The notes under the pieces: model-generated | Databases searched by the model: none | Told to the model about the DNA's origin: nothing | The model's input: the letters and a program-made list of their open reading frames with translations, nothing else | In this document: one piece after another, positions 6,641 to 14,369 of the stretch | How the letters are laid out: each line of letters opens with the position of its first letter | Numbering within the stretch: the first letter of the stretch is position 1 | Made by a program: the position numbers and the translations under genes | NCBI GenBank assembly: GCA_017621295.1 | Contig: JAGATI010000090.1 | Coordinates: 1-15,529 of the forward strand | DNA: 15,529 nt | Reading direction: 5' to 3' | From: Clostridia bacterium | Lineage (GTDB): Bacteria > Bacillota_A > Clostridia > TANB77 > CAG-508

Positions 6641-6789
6641 ACAATTGACATATGAAGTAAAGAAGTTACAAGTAAAAATAAAGTAGAAAATATAAATTTA
6701 GTAATGTAAAATAAAGCCTATATTGTTAATAATTTATAATTATATGTTACAAAATTAAATTTTTAATATACTTATGGAGGTTAATGTAT
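6641..6789 (+). other. Gap between fabG and accB where acpP/fabF often lie
   Basis: This AT-rich stretch has no credible gene or remnant. TTGACA occurs at 6644-6649 but no good -10 follows at 16-18 bases. The accB ribosome binding site is GGAGG at 6776-6780. Many related operons carry acpP and fabF at this position, and I see no trace of either here. Confidence 0.5.
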
Positions 6790-7251
6790 ATGAATTATGA
6801 TGAAATAAAAAAATTGATGGATGACATGGGAGAAGCAAAAATAGATGAGATAAATATTGAATTTCCTGATGGATTAAAAATAAGTATGAAGAAAAATGAA
6901 ACTGTAGTAAAAGAAGTAGTTAAGGACATAAATCAAAGTACTCCTAACATTAATATAAATACAGCAGTAGGTGATGATGCTAAAAATATTCAAAATGATT
7001 GTGATAAAGAAGAAGACTATAAATTAGTTAAATCTCCAATGGTTGGTACTTTTTATGGAAGACCATCTCCAAAACAAGAAACTTTTGTTAAAGTAGGAGA
7101 TAAAGTAAAAAAAGGTGATATACTTTGTATAGTAGAAGCTATGAAATTAATGAATGAAATAGAATCAGAATTTGATGGAGAAGTTGCAGAAATTTTAGTT
7201 AAAGATGAAGAAATGGTAGAATATGGACAGGTGTTAATTAAAATTAAATAA
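6790..7251 (+). CDS. accB: Biotin carboxyl carrier protein of acetyl-CoA carboxylase
   Basis: It carries the biotin that shuttles CO2 from the biotin carboxylase (AccC) to the carboxyltransferase (AccD/AccA). The N-terminal ~35 residues (NYDEIKKLMDDM...) match the usual AccB N-terminus. A Lys/Asn/Asp-rich linker runs to ~75, then the C-terminal biotinyl domain includes SPMVGTFY. The biotin-accepting Lys119 lies in EAMKLMNE. I chose ATG 6790 because GGAGG (6776-6780) is 9 bases away. An in-frame ATG at 6784 is only 3 bases from it and would add two residues. The protein has 153 residues from the preferred start. The likely modifying enzyme is BirA at 2891-3469. Confidence 0.96.
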   Translation: MNYDEIKKLMDDMGEAKIDEINIEFPDGLKISMKKNETVVKEVVKDINQSTPNININTAVGDDAKNIQNDCDKEEDYKLVKSPMVGTFYGRPSPKQETFVKVGDKVKKGDILCIVEAMKLMNEIESEFDGEVAEILVKDEEMVEYGQVLIKIK

Positions 7252-7290
7252 ACAATTAAATTAAAAAAAGGTTGCAGATTATAAAATAAA

Positions 7291-7321
7291 ATGTGTAAGA
7301 CGCAATAAAAATTTTACACAT
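7291..7321 (+). promoter_or_regulatory. Inverted repeat between accB and fabZ
   Basis: ATGTGTAA (7291-7298) and TTACACAT (7314-7321) form a perfect 8-bp stem with a 15-base loop and no T tract. It may be an RNA hairpin that tunes mRNA stability or translation of fabZ, whose start is at 7347. It is too weak to call a terminator. Confidence 0.4.
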
Positions 7322-7346
7322 ATTAGTATTTGAAAGGAAGAAAAAT

Positions 7347-7769
7347 ATGCTAGATATTAATCAAATTATGGAGATAATTCCACAAAGAAGTCCATTTTTA
7401 ATGATAGATAGAGTAGAAGATTATGTTCCAGGAGAGAGTGCTGTCGCATATAAAAATGTTTGCATAAACGAACCTCATTTTGAAGGTCATTTTCCAGGTA
7501 TGCCAATTATGCCAGGTGTTTTAATTGTAGAAGCAATGGCTCAAACTGGTGCAGTTGCTATTTTATCATTAGAAGAAAATAAAGGAAGAAATGCTTTATT
7601 TGGTGGAATTGATAAATTAAGATTTAAAAAACAGGTTGTACCAGGAGATGTTTTAAAGTTAGAAGTTAAAATTATAAAAAGAAAAGGTCCTATAGGTGTA
7701 GGAGAAGCCATTGCAACAGTGGATGGAAAACTTGCAGCTAAAGGAGAACTTACTTTTGCTATTGTTTAA
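7347..7769 (+). CDS. fabZ: 3-hydroxyacyl-ACP dehydratase
   Basis: It dehydrates 3-hydroxyacyl-ACP to trans-2-enoyl-ACP with a hot-dog fold. The 140-residue length is standard. The motif [10 protein letters not shown] places the catalytic His at 48, and Glu62 in VEAMAQTGA is its partner. [13 protein letters not shown] near residues 11-23 and the [10 protein letters not shown] strand are also typical. The ribosome binding site is AAAGGA, about 11 bases before the ATG. The stop is only 3 bases before the large inverted repeat at 7773-7880. An enoyl reductase to finish the cycle (FabK, FabI or FabL) is not encoded in the window. Confidence 0.96.
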   Translation: MLDINQIMEIIPQRSPFLMIDRVEDYVPGESAVAYKNVCINEPHFEGHFPGMPIMPGVLIVEAMAQTGAVAILSLEENKGRNALFGGIDKLRFKKQVVPGDVLKLEVKIIKRKGPIGVGEAIATVDGKLAAKGELTFAIV

Positions 7770-7772
7770 GAA

Positions 7773-7880
7773 ATTTGTGCCAATGGGGACGGGGCATTTT
7801 GGCACATTTTATATAAATATTTGAAAATAATATTATCACATTTTTTTGTGCCAAAATGCTCCGTCCCCATTGGCACAAAT
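7773..7880. repeat. REPIN-like composite inverted repeat between fabZ and accC
   Basis: Two 34-base arms (7773-7806 and 7847-7880) are inverted copies differing at one position, where G and T would still pair as G-U in RNA. The 40-base interior is AT-rich. Each arm is itself a hairpin: TGTGCCAA and TTGGCACA flank a GC-rich loop containing GGGGACGGGG. Two REP-like units in opposite orientation are the layout of REPINs or small non-autonomous elements mobilised by REP-associated tyrosine transposases. Base composition is unlike the surroundings, which supports insertion. No clear target-site duplication is seen. No transposase lies in the window, so the mobilising enzyme would be elsewhere. Within the operon it would fold into a very stable mRNA hairpin 14 bases before accC and may lower or buffer downstream expression. 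Confidence 0.85.
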
Positions 7881-7894
7881 GAAAGGAAAAAGAG

Positions 7895-9239
7895 ATGTTG
7901 AAAAAGGTACTAATTGCTAATCGTGGAGAAATTGCAGTAAGAATAATAAGAGCTTGCAGAGAAATGGGAATTAGAACAGTTGCAGTATATTCAGAGATAG
8001 ATAAAGATTCATTACATAGAAAAATGGCTGATGAGTCTGTTTGTATTGGTCCTGCTAAATCGGCAGTAAGTTACTTAAATGTAAAAAATATACTAGAGGC
8101 AGCTTGCTTAACAGGTGCAGATAGTATTCATCCAGGATTTGGATTTTTATCTGAAAGTAGCACATTTGCTAAAATGTGTGATGAGATTGGAATAAAGTTT
8201 ATAGGTCCATCTTATAAATTAATAGAACTAATGGGAAATAAGTCTATGGCAAAAGAGACAATGCAAAAAGCTGGCGTACCAGTAGTACCAGGTTCAGATG
8301 GATTAGTAAAAAATATAGATGAAGCAAAAAAAATAGGTAAAAAAATTGGATATCCAATTATTATAAAAGCATCAGCTGGTCGGTGGAGGCAAAGGAATAA
8401 GAGTAGCTTATTCTGAAGAAGAACTAGTTAAGTTTTTCGAAGTTGTGAAACAAGAAGCTAGAGTATCTTTTAATGATGATAGTATTTATATTGAGAAATT
8501 CATAGAAAAACCAAGACATGTAGAAATACAAATACTAGCAGATGAACATGGAAATGTAGTGCATTTAGGAGAAAGAGATTGTTCTGTTCAAAGAAGAAAT
8601 CAGAAAGTTTTAGAGGAAACACCATCAGGAGTAATACAAGATGCATTAAGAGAAAAAATGGGAGAAGTGGCAGTAAAGGCTTGCAAACAAATAGGATACT
8701 CAAATGCAGGTACTATAGAGTTTTTAGTGGATAAAAATAAAAATTTCTATTTTATGGAGATGAATACAAGAGTTCAAGTAGAACATCCAGTAACAGAAAT
8801 GGTCACAGGAATTGATATTGTTAAAGAGCAAATAAAAATAGCATCTGGGGAAAAGATGAATTTAAAACAAAAAGATATTAGTTTTAAAGGACATAGTATG
8901 GAATGTAGGATTAATGCAGAAAATCCAAGTAAAAATTTTATGCCATGTCCTGGTAAAATAACAGGACTTCATATTCCAGGAGGAAATGGTATTAGAGTAG
9001 ATACTTCTATTTATGCAGATTACGAAGTGCCAAGAGTTTATGATTCGATGATTGCAAAAATTATAGTTCATGGAAAAGATAGAAATGAGTCAATTGCAAA
9101 AATGAAGAGTGCACTTGGAGAGTTTATTGTGGAAGGGATAAATACTAATATAGACTTTTTATATAGTATTTTAGAAAATGAAAGTTTTGTTAAGAATGAT
9201 TATGATACATCTTTTATAAAAAAAGAATTTGGTGTCTAA
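7895..9239 (+). CDS. accC: Biotin carboxylase subunit of acetyl-CoA carboxylase, split by a one-base frameshift
   Basis: It carboxylates the biotin on AccB using ATP and bicarbonate. The first frame (7895-8416) holds the N-terminal domain with ANRGEIA (8-14), HPGFGFLSE (79-87), the ATP-grasp start and Lys158 in IIIKAS. After GCT-GGT the sequence has an extra C at 8381. Removing it gives A-G-G-G-G-K-G, the family glycine loop, and the second frame continues to 9239. That part holds LGERDCSVQRRNQK, the catalytic MEMNTRVQVEHPVTE and the C-terminal domain. The corrected protein is 447 residues, the normal length. As written, translation stops at 8416 and an internal ATG at 8445 heads the rest, so no functional enzyme would be made. 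Both halves are undecayed, so a sequencing error or a very recent mutation is likely. The ribosome binding site AAAGGAA is at 7882-7888. Confidence 0.95.
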
Positions 9240-9250
9240 AGGAGGAAAAT

Positions 9251-9403
9251 ATGAATTTATAGTAATGATGATCATATGAATCCTCAATGTGAATTAGAAT
9301 ATTATGCAGAGAAATTAGAGGCAGAAAAAGTATTTATTCCTAATATAAAGCATATGGGAAAGAATTGCCTCAAGCAATAGAAATAATAAAAAAGTATCTA
9401 TAA
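9251..9403 (+). pseudogene. Remnant of an alpha/beta serine hydrolase (RBBP9/YdeN-like C-terminus)
   Basis: This is a decayed fragment between accC and accD. A good ribosome binding site (GGAGG ending at 9245) and ATG 9251 are followed by a stop after three codons. The frame starting at 9255 reads IYSNDDHMNPQCELEYYAEK and on to IPNIKHMGK. It then stops at 9378-9380, while the next frame from 9356 reads GKELPQAIEIIKKYL and stops at 9401-9403. The order Asp-rich SNDD, an AEKL helix, a strand, a His in KHMGK and a final ELPQAIEII helix matches the C-terminal third of small RBBP9/YdeN-type hydrolases, including the acid and His of the triad. The N-terminal two thirds with the nucleophile Ser are missing. 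There are at least two lesions, so it is not functional. Family assignment is by eye. Confidence 0.5.
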
Positions 9404-9466
9404 TTAATATTTATCTAAATAACAGATATTTATTTACAAATAAATTATAAAGGAAGTATAACCAAT

Positions 9467-10312
9467 ATGCTAATAGATAAAATTAAAAAAATTAATCAAA
9501 CAGAAGAGAAAAATAAAAAAAATGTAAAAGCATCTGATATGTTAGTTGGAAAATGGGTTAAGTGTGATTCATGTAAAGAAATTTTATACAAAGATGAAGT
9601 TCATAAAAACTACAGTGTGTGCCCTAATTGTGGAAAACATTTTAGATTATCTGCTAGACGTAGAATTTCGCAAATTATAGATGAGGGAACTTTTGTTGAA
9701 ATAAATAAAGATATGGAAACTAGAAATCCATTAAATTTTGAAGGTTATAGTAAAAAAGTAGAGGCTTTGCAAGAAAAAACTAATATAAAAGAAGCAGTAA
9801 CTACAGGTTTTGGAGAAATAAATGGAGAAAAAGTAGTTATAGCTGTTATGGATGGAAATTTTATGATGGGAAGCATGGGAAGTGTAGTAGGAGAGAAGAT
9901 AACTTATAGCATAGAACAAGCTATAGAAAATAAGCTTCCATTTATAATCTTTTGTGTTTCTGGTGGAGCTAGAATGCAAGAAGGAATTATTTCTTTAATG
10001 CAAATGGCGAAAACATCAGCTGCACTTGCAAAATTAGATGAAGCAGGACTTTTATACATATCTGTTTTAACAGACCCAACAACAGGTGGAGTTACAGCAA
10101 GTTTTGCATCTTTAGGAGATATTATTTTAGCAGAGCCAAATGCTTTAATAGGATTTGCAGGACCTAGAGTAATAGAACAAACAATTAAACAAAAACTTCC
10201 AGAAGGATTTCAAAAGTCAGAGTTTTTATTAGAACATGGTTTTATAGATAAGATTGTTGAAAGAAAAGATATGAAAGATACATTATATAAAATTTTACAA
10301 TTACATAAATAA
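9467..10312 (+). CDS. accD: Acetyl-CoA carboxylase carboxyltransferase subunit beta
   Basis: With AccA it transfers the carboxyl group from carboxybiotin to acetyl-CoA, making malonyl-CoA. The 281-residue protein has the expected N-terminal zinc ribbon with Cys33, Cys36, Cys52 and Cys55 (CDSCKEI...CPNCGKHF). A crotonase-type core follows with [11 protein letters not shown] (134-144), the oxyanion-hole region SGGARMQEG (165-173) and [12 protein letters not shown] (203-214). The N-terminal ~20 residues are Lys/Asn-rich. The ribosome binding site AAAGGAAG lies about 12 bases before the ATG, a slightly long spacing. It is separated from accC by the hydrolase remnant, whereas the two genes are usually adjacent. 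accA follows after 123 bases. Confidence 0.96.
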   Translation: MLIDKIKKINQTEEKNKKNVKASDMLVGKWVKCDSCKEILYKDEVHKNYSVCPNCGKHFRLSARRRISQIIDEGTFVEINKDMETRNPLNFEGYSKKVEALQEKTNIKEAVTTGFGEINGEKVVIAVMDGNFMMGSMGSVVGEKITYSIEQAIENKLPFIIFCVSGGARMQEGIISLMQMAKTSAALAKLDEAGLLYISVLTDPTTGGVTASFASLGDIILAEPNALIGFAGPRVIEQTIKQKLPEGFQKSEFLLEHGFIDKIVERKDMKDTLYKILQLHK

Positions 10313-10435
10313 ATGTTATTTAAAAGAAAATACATAAATAAACTAATAATATTATTAATTATAAAAATATATAATTTTGTATGAATAATAATGAAATAGT
10401 GATAGTATTATGGCTTTTTCAAAAGGAGGAACAAA

Positions 10436-11233
10436 ATGCAATCAGAAAAACTTACTGCATGGGACAGAGTTATGCTTGCAAGAAAAACAGATAGACCTAA
10501 ATCATTAGATTATATAAATTTAATATGTGATGAATTTATTGAGTTACATGGAGATAGATTATTTGCTGATGATAAATCAATTGTAACAGGTATTGGAAGA
10601 ATTGATAAATATCCAGTTACAATAATAGGTCAGCAAAAGGGAAAAACAACAAAAGAAAATATGGAAAGAAATTTTGGAATGACAAATCCAGAAGGATATA
10701 GAAAAGCTTTAAGAATAATGAAACAAGCAGAAAAGTTTAATAGGCCAATAATAACTTTTGTTGATACACCAGGTGCATATCCAGGGCTTGGAGCAGAAGA
10801 AAGAGGCCAAGGAGAAGCGATTGCCAAAAACTTGTTGGAAATGTCAAGATTAAAAACTCCTATTATTTCTATTGTTATAGGAGAAGGCTCTAGTGGAGGA
10901 GCTTTAGGAATATGTGTAGCAGATAAAATTATTATGCTAGAAAATGCTGTATATTCTATATTATCACCTGAAGGTTTTGCAAGTATTTTATATAAAGATG
11001 CAAGTAAAAATAAAGAAGCAGCAGAACATATGAAAATAACAGCAAATGATTTGAAAGATTTAAAGGTTATTGATGAAATTATAGAAGAACCTGAAGGCGG
11101 AGCAGGAGAAGACATTCAATATGTAAGCTTAAAAATAAAAAAATGTATTTTAGACAATATTAAAACACTAGAAAAGATAGATAAACAAAGTTTAGTAAAT
11201 AATAGATATGAAAAGTTTAGAAAAATAAAATAG
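10436..11233 (+). CDS. accA: Acetyl-CoA carboxylase carboxyltransferase subunit alpha
   Basis: It is the partner of AccD in the heterotetrameric carboxyltransferase. The 265 residues are typical of Clostridia and shorter than the ~319 of E. coli because part of the N-terminal extension is reduced. AWDRVMLARKTDRPKSLDYI at the start, ELHGDRLFADD (36-46), TPGAYPG (111-117), GAEERGQGEAIAKNL and the oxyanion-hole segment EGSSGGALG (150-158) are all present. A near-ideal AGGAGG ribosome binding site lies 6 bases before the ATG. It is the last gene of the operon and a terminator-like hairpin follows. Confidence 0.96.
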   Translation: MQSEKLTAWDRVMLARKTDRPKSLDYINLICDEFIELHGDRLFADDKSIVTGIGRIDKYPVTIIGQQKGKTTKENMERNFGMTNPEGYRKALRIMKQAEKFNRPIITFVDTPGAYPGLGAEERGQGEAIAKNLLEMSRLKTPIISIVIGEGSSGGALGICVADKIIMLENAVYSILSPEGFASILYKDASKNKEAAEHMKITANDLKDLKVIDEIIEEPEGGAGEDIQYVSLKIKKCILDNIKTLEKIDKQSLVNNRYEKFRKIK

Positions 11234-11241
11234 AGAAGTTT

Positions 11242-11290
11242 AAAGGTAGTTAGTTATTTTAAGAATAATATAATTACCTTTTAATTTTAT
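11242..11290 (+). terminator. Terminator-like hairpin after accA
   Basis: AAAGGTA (11242-11248) pairs with TACCTTT (11275-11281). Inner TTA/TAA and TTAT/ATAA pairs extend the stem with small interruptions. The tail is TTTTAATTTTAT, an interrupted T tract, so termination may be incomplete. Confidence 0.68.
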
Positions 11291-11326
11291 ATTGTAACCA
11301 TTATTTTACTTTTTTTCCAATATTAC

Positions 11327-11355
11327 TAGACATTTTAACATTTTTAGCATAAAAT
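11327..11355 (+). promoter_or_regulatory. Sigma-A promoter for ppa
   Basis: TAGACA (11327-11332, five of six) and TAAAAT (11350-11355, five of six) are separated by the ideal 17 bases. Transcription would begin near 11362, about 34 bases before the ppa start. Confidence 0.68.
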
Positions 11356-11395
11356 ATAACCATAAAATGCAAATGAGGAAGGAAATGAAGTAATT

Positions 11396-11926
11396 ATGAA
11401 TATTTGGCATGATATTTCAGAAGAAAGAGTGAAAAAAGATAACTTTGTCGCAGTAATAGAAATACCAAAAGGTTGTGGAGATAAATATGAATTAGATAAA
11501 GAAACAGGAATGCTTAAATTAGATCGTGTATTATATACAGCAACACATTATCCAGCAAATTATGGATTCATTCCTAGAACATATGCAGGTGATAATGATC
11601 CATTAGATGTTTTAGTAATATGTCAAGAATCTGTATATCCGCTTACTCTAATAGAATGTTATCCAATTGGAGTACTAAAAATGATAGATGGTGATGAACA
11701 AGATGAAAAAATTATAGCAATAGCAAAAAACGACCCATATTTAAACTGTTATAAAGACATTAAAGAATTACCAAAACAAATATCTGACGAACTAATGCAT
11801 TTTTTTGAAGTTTATAAACAATTAGAAGGTAAAAAAACAACAGTAGATAAGATGTATGGAAAAGAAGAGGCAGAAAAAATAATACAAGAATCAATTAAAA
11901 ATTATAAAGAAAAATTTAATAAATAA
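11396..11926 (+). CDS. ppa: Family I inorganic pyrophosphatase
   Basis: This soluble Mg-dependent enzyme hydrolyses pyrophosphate to phosphate and pulls biosynthetic reactions forward. At 176 residues it has the usual length. Glu22 and Lys30 in the EIPKGCGDKYELDK segment bind substrate. HYPANYGFIPRTY is typical. The metal-binding signature DNDPLDVLV has Asp66, Asp68 and Asp71, and Asp98 and Asp103 in the MIDGDEQDEKI segment complete the site. A ribosome binding site (GAGGAAGGAA) and a promoter lie upstream. The next gene starts only 11 bases after the stop, so ppa and the TPR gene are co-transcribed. This contrasts with the family II DHH-type pyrophosphatase used by many other Firmicutes. Confidence 0.95.
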   Translation: MNIWHDISEERVKKDNFVAVIEIPKGCGDKYELDKETGMLKLDRVLYTATHYPANYGFIPRTYAGDNDPLDVLVICQESVYPLTLIECYPIGVLKMIDGDEQDEKIIAIAKNDPYLNCYKDIKELPKQISDELMHFFEVYKQLEGKKTTVDKMYGKEEAEKIIQESIKNYKEKFNK

Positions 11927-11937
11927 AGAGGATGTAT

Positions 11938-13159
11938 ATGATAACCCCAAAAATAATATTCAATTTATTAGCTTTTACTTTATTTATCATTATATTTTTT
12001 AAAATGATAAAAAAAAATGATACTACATATATAGATGTATTAGTATTACAATTTATAGGAATAGGAGTTAACTTTATTGAGCTAATTTCAGATATAAAAC
12101 TTCCTATAGTTATAAAGATATTATTGTATATTTTGTGCGTAATTATTCCAGGAATTATTTTGGTTTTAGAAAAGAAAAATATACTATTTCCAGAATTATT
12201 AAATGTTATTATAGCGAAAATTTACTTAAAACAAAATAAACCAGAAGAAGCAAAAAAATATATGTTAAAATTAATAGATAAATATCCAAATAGTTATTTA
12301 GGACATAAAATTATTGCTGAAATTTATGAATTAGATGGTAAACATACAAATGCAATAGATGAATATGTAAGGGCAATAGAAATAAATACAAAAGATTATA
12401 ATTCTTATTATAAGATATCAGTATTACTTCAAAAATTAAATAATAATGACGCTGCTATAAATATGCTTAATGATTTATTAAAAAAGAAGCCAGACTATTT
12501 GCAAGCTACCATGCTATTAGGTGATATTTTATATGATGAGGAAAGATTTAAAGAAGCTACAATAGTGTATACAGAAGCATTAAAATATAATCCTGCAAAC
12601 TATGATATTTATTATAATCTTGGAATGGTTTATACAAGATTAAATGATTTCCAAAAAGCAAAAGAATATTATCAAATGGCAGCAGAAATTAATAGTATGC
12701 TTTATAATGCAAAATTTAGTTTAGCACAAATATCTATGTTATATGGTGACATGCGGAGAAGCAGAAAGCTATTTTATGGAATGTTTATCAGCAGAAGAAG
12801 TTGAAGCAGGTTCTTATTATTACTTAGCACAAATTAGTTTGTTAAGAGGAGAGAAAGCAAAAGCTGTTAATTATATTAATGTGGCAATAGAACTTGATAG
12901 TAAAGTATATAAAGAAATAGAAAAAGAGTCTATTTTTACACCAATAATTAAACATATAAAGCCACCAGATTTAAATGATACATTAAATAGGAAAATATTA
13001 AATAAATTAAGTAAGAAGGAAAGATTAACACAGAAACATTTAAAAGAGACTTATTATTTAGTTAATAAATTAAACAATAATGATATAAAAATGATAAAAA
13101 ATATTAAGAAAAATATAGAACTTGAGGAAGAAAAACAAATAGAAAAAGACGAAAAATAA
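11938..13159 (+). CDS. Membrane-anchored tetratricopeptide-repeat protein, split by a one-base frameshift
   Basis: ATG 11938 is 6 bases after AAGAGG; the in-frame ATG at 11932 touches that site and is less likely. The N-terminus carries three hydrophobic segments (about residues 4-20, 32-50 and 58-77). About five to six TPR units follow, with repeated patterns such as NPANYDIYYNLGMVYTRLND and AKEYYQMAAEIN. After GAC-ATG the sequence has an extra C at 12754. Without it the reading becomes LYGDMGEAESYFMECL and continues in the second frame to 13159, giving 406 residues with a charged Glu/Lys-rich tail. As written, the first frame runs out at 12804. TPR domains bind partner proteins, and this one is probably tethered to the membrane with the repeats in the cytoplasm. 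No specific partner can be named; co-transcription with ppa is likely, and dpaA lies downstream. Confidence 0.85.
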
Positions 13160-13190
13160 ATGTGATAAATTTTGAAATACAGAATATATT

Positions 13191-13214
13191 CATATTAAGT
13201 TTAATATGAAAGGA
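13191..13214 (+). promoter_or_regulatory. Perfect palindrome abutting the dpaA ribosome binding site
   Basis: CATATTAAGTTTAATATG (13191-13208) has two 8-base arms around a GT centre and runs directly into the ribosome binding site AAAGGA (13209-13214). It could be an operator, or a small hairpin limiting ribosome access. No convincing sigma-K or sigma-E promoter is seen in 13160-13200. Confidence 0.4.
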
Positions 13215-13225
13215 ATGTGTTAATA

Positions 13226-14104
13226 TTGGAAAAAAACATATCTGTTATAGGTGGAGATTTAAGAATTGTTTATCTTATACAAATGTTAGTAAAAGACGAG
13301 TTTAGAGTATATACATATGGATTAGAAAAAGCAGAAAATTTGAAAAATATAAATAATGTCTTTGTGTGTAAAAATGAAGAAGAGTGTGTAAAAAAAAGCA
13401 AATTGATTATTAGTTCTATTCCTCTTTGTAAAGATGAAGGAATTATAAATGCACCATTTGCAAGTAGAGACATTCTAATAGATGATGTAACAAAATGGTT
13501 AGCTAATAAAGTTTTTGTAGCTGGAAGTATACCAAAAAAATTATATGATATCAAAGAACAAATGAATTTTAAGATTATAGACTTAATGCAATGTGAAGAT
13601 TTAGCAATTTTAAACAGTATATCTACAGCAGAAGGAGCTATTCAAATAGCAATGGAGCAAACAGAATATACATTACATGGAAGCAACATATTAATATTAG
13701 GATTTGGAAGAATTGGAAAGGTACTTTCTAAAATGCTTCAAGGAATGGGAGCAAATGTATATTGTGAGGCTAGGAAAAATGAAGATTTAGCATGGATAGA
13801 AACTTATGGATATAGAAAAGTTGCACTTTCAGAATTAGATAAGAATTTAAAGGATAAAGACATTATAATAAATACAATACCAAGTATGATATTAGATAAA
13901 AATAGATTAAAATTAATAAAAAAGGATAGTTTAATTATAGATTTAGCATCTAAACCAGGAGGAGTTGATACAAAATCAGCTAAAGATTTAGGGATAAAAG
14001 TAATATGGGCGCTTGCTCTTCCAGGAAAAGTTGCACCATATAGTGCTGCTAAATGTATTAAACAGACTATATATAATGAGATAAAAGATAGAAATATATT
14101 TTAG
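13226..14104 (+). CDS. dpaA: Dipicolinate synthase subunit A
   Basis: With subunit B, DpaA converts the diaminopimelate-pathway intermediate hydroxy-tetrahydrodipicolinate to dipicolinic acid in the mother cell; the acid is then loaded into the spore core. The N-terminal VIGGDLR strand, the EDLAILNSISTAEGAIQIA and QTEYTLHGS segments, the NAD(P)-binding GFGRIG (159-164), the INTIPSMIL segment, LASKPGG and LPGKVAPYSAA are all diagnostic. From TTG 13226 it has 292 residues, the usual size. I prefer this TTG because AAAGGA (13209-13214) is 11 bases away. The alternative GTG at 13217 is only 2 bases from it. spoVFB/dpaB normally follows directly, but here an AT-rich repeat and uppP follow instead, so subunit B must be encoded elsewhere or be absent. 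Confidence 0.93.
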   Translation: MEKNISVIGGDLRIVYLIQMLVKDEFRVYTYGLEKAENLKNINNVFVCKNEEECVKKSKLIISSIPLCKDEGIINAPFASRDILIDDVTKWLANKVFVAGSIPKKLYDIKEQMNFKIIDLMQCEDLAILNSISTAEGAIQIAMEQTEYTLHGSNILILGFGRIGKVLSKMLQGMGANVYCEARKNEDLAWIETYGYRKVALSELDKNLKDKDIIINTIPSMILDKNRLKLIKKDSLIIDLASKPGGVDTKSAKDLGIKVIWALALPGKVAPYSAAKCIKQTIYNEIKDRNIF

Positions 14105-14148
14105 AAATGTATTAATAAATATAGAAAGTAAAAGTATTAAAGTAGTTT

Positions 14149-14320
14149 ACAATTAAAAAGTAATAATTAAAACGATTTAGGTTATAAAGCAATAATCAAA
14201 GTGATTTAGAATAAAGCAACAATTAAAAAGATTTAAGTTATAGAGTAATAATCAAAGTAATTTATAATATAAAATAACAATTAAAATGACTTAGGCCATA
14301 AAGCAATAATCAAAATAAAG
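14149..14320. repeat. Degenerate AT-rich tandem repeat, 27-30 bp units
   Basis: Units begin at 14161, 14191, 14218, 14246, 14275 and 14305 (last one partial), with a further partial copy at 14149-14160. The consensus is roughly AAYAATYAAA-N-N-GATTTA-RGTTATAAAGC. Units alternate between AATTAAAA and AATCAAAG versions, giving a higher-order period of about 57-59 bp. There are no unique spacers, so it is not CRISPR. It occupies the space between dpaA and uppP, with no gene in it. The rest of 14105-14369 shows only a short AGATT/AATCT hairpin (14324-14337) and the uppP ribosome binding site. Confidence 0.78.
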
Positions 14321-14369
14321 AAAGATTTTTTAATCTCATAAATTAAATAAGAAAAGAGGAGTTTATATA

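Noticed and set aside
6644..6670. TTGACA after fabG as an internal promoter for accB
   Set aside because: No acceptable -10 element occurs 16-18 bases downstream.
8500..8703. Minus-strand open frames inside accC and other genes
   Set aside because: They show Phe/Leu/Ile-rich translations typical of antisense reading of AT-rich genes, with no start signals.
9428..9445. ATTTATTT-AC-AAATAAAT dyad before accD
   Set aside because: Perfect, but made only of A and T apart from the centre; such dyads are expected by chance in this composition.
10630..11115. Long open frame on the minus strand inside accA (161 codons)
   Set aside because: It is a shadow of the accA coding frame, with no ribosome binding site and a composition explained by the reverse of A/G-rich codons.
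13170..13208. Sigma-E or sigma-K promoter before dpaA
   Set aside because: CATATTAA resembles the -10 only partly and no matching -35 lies at the right distance; the palindrome explains the sequence better.
14149..14320. Possible CRISPR array
   Set aside because: The units are degenerate and contiguous with no unique spacers, and no cas genes are present.
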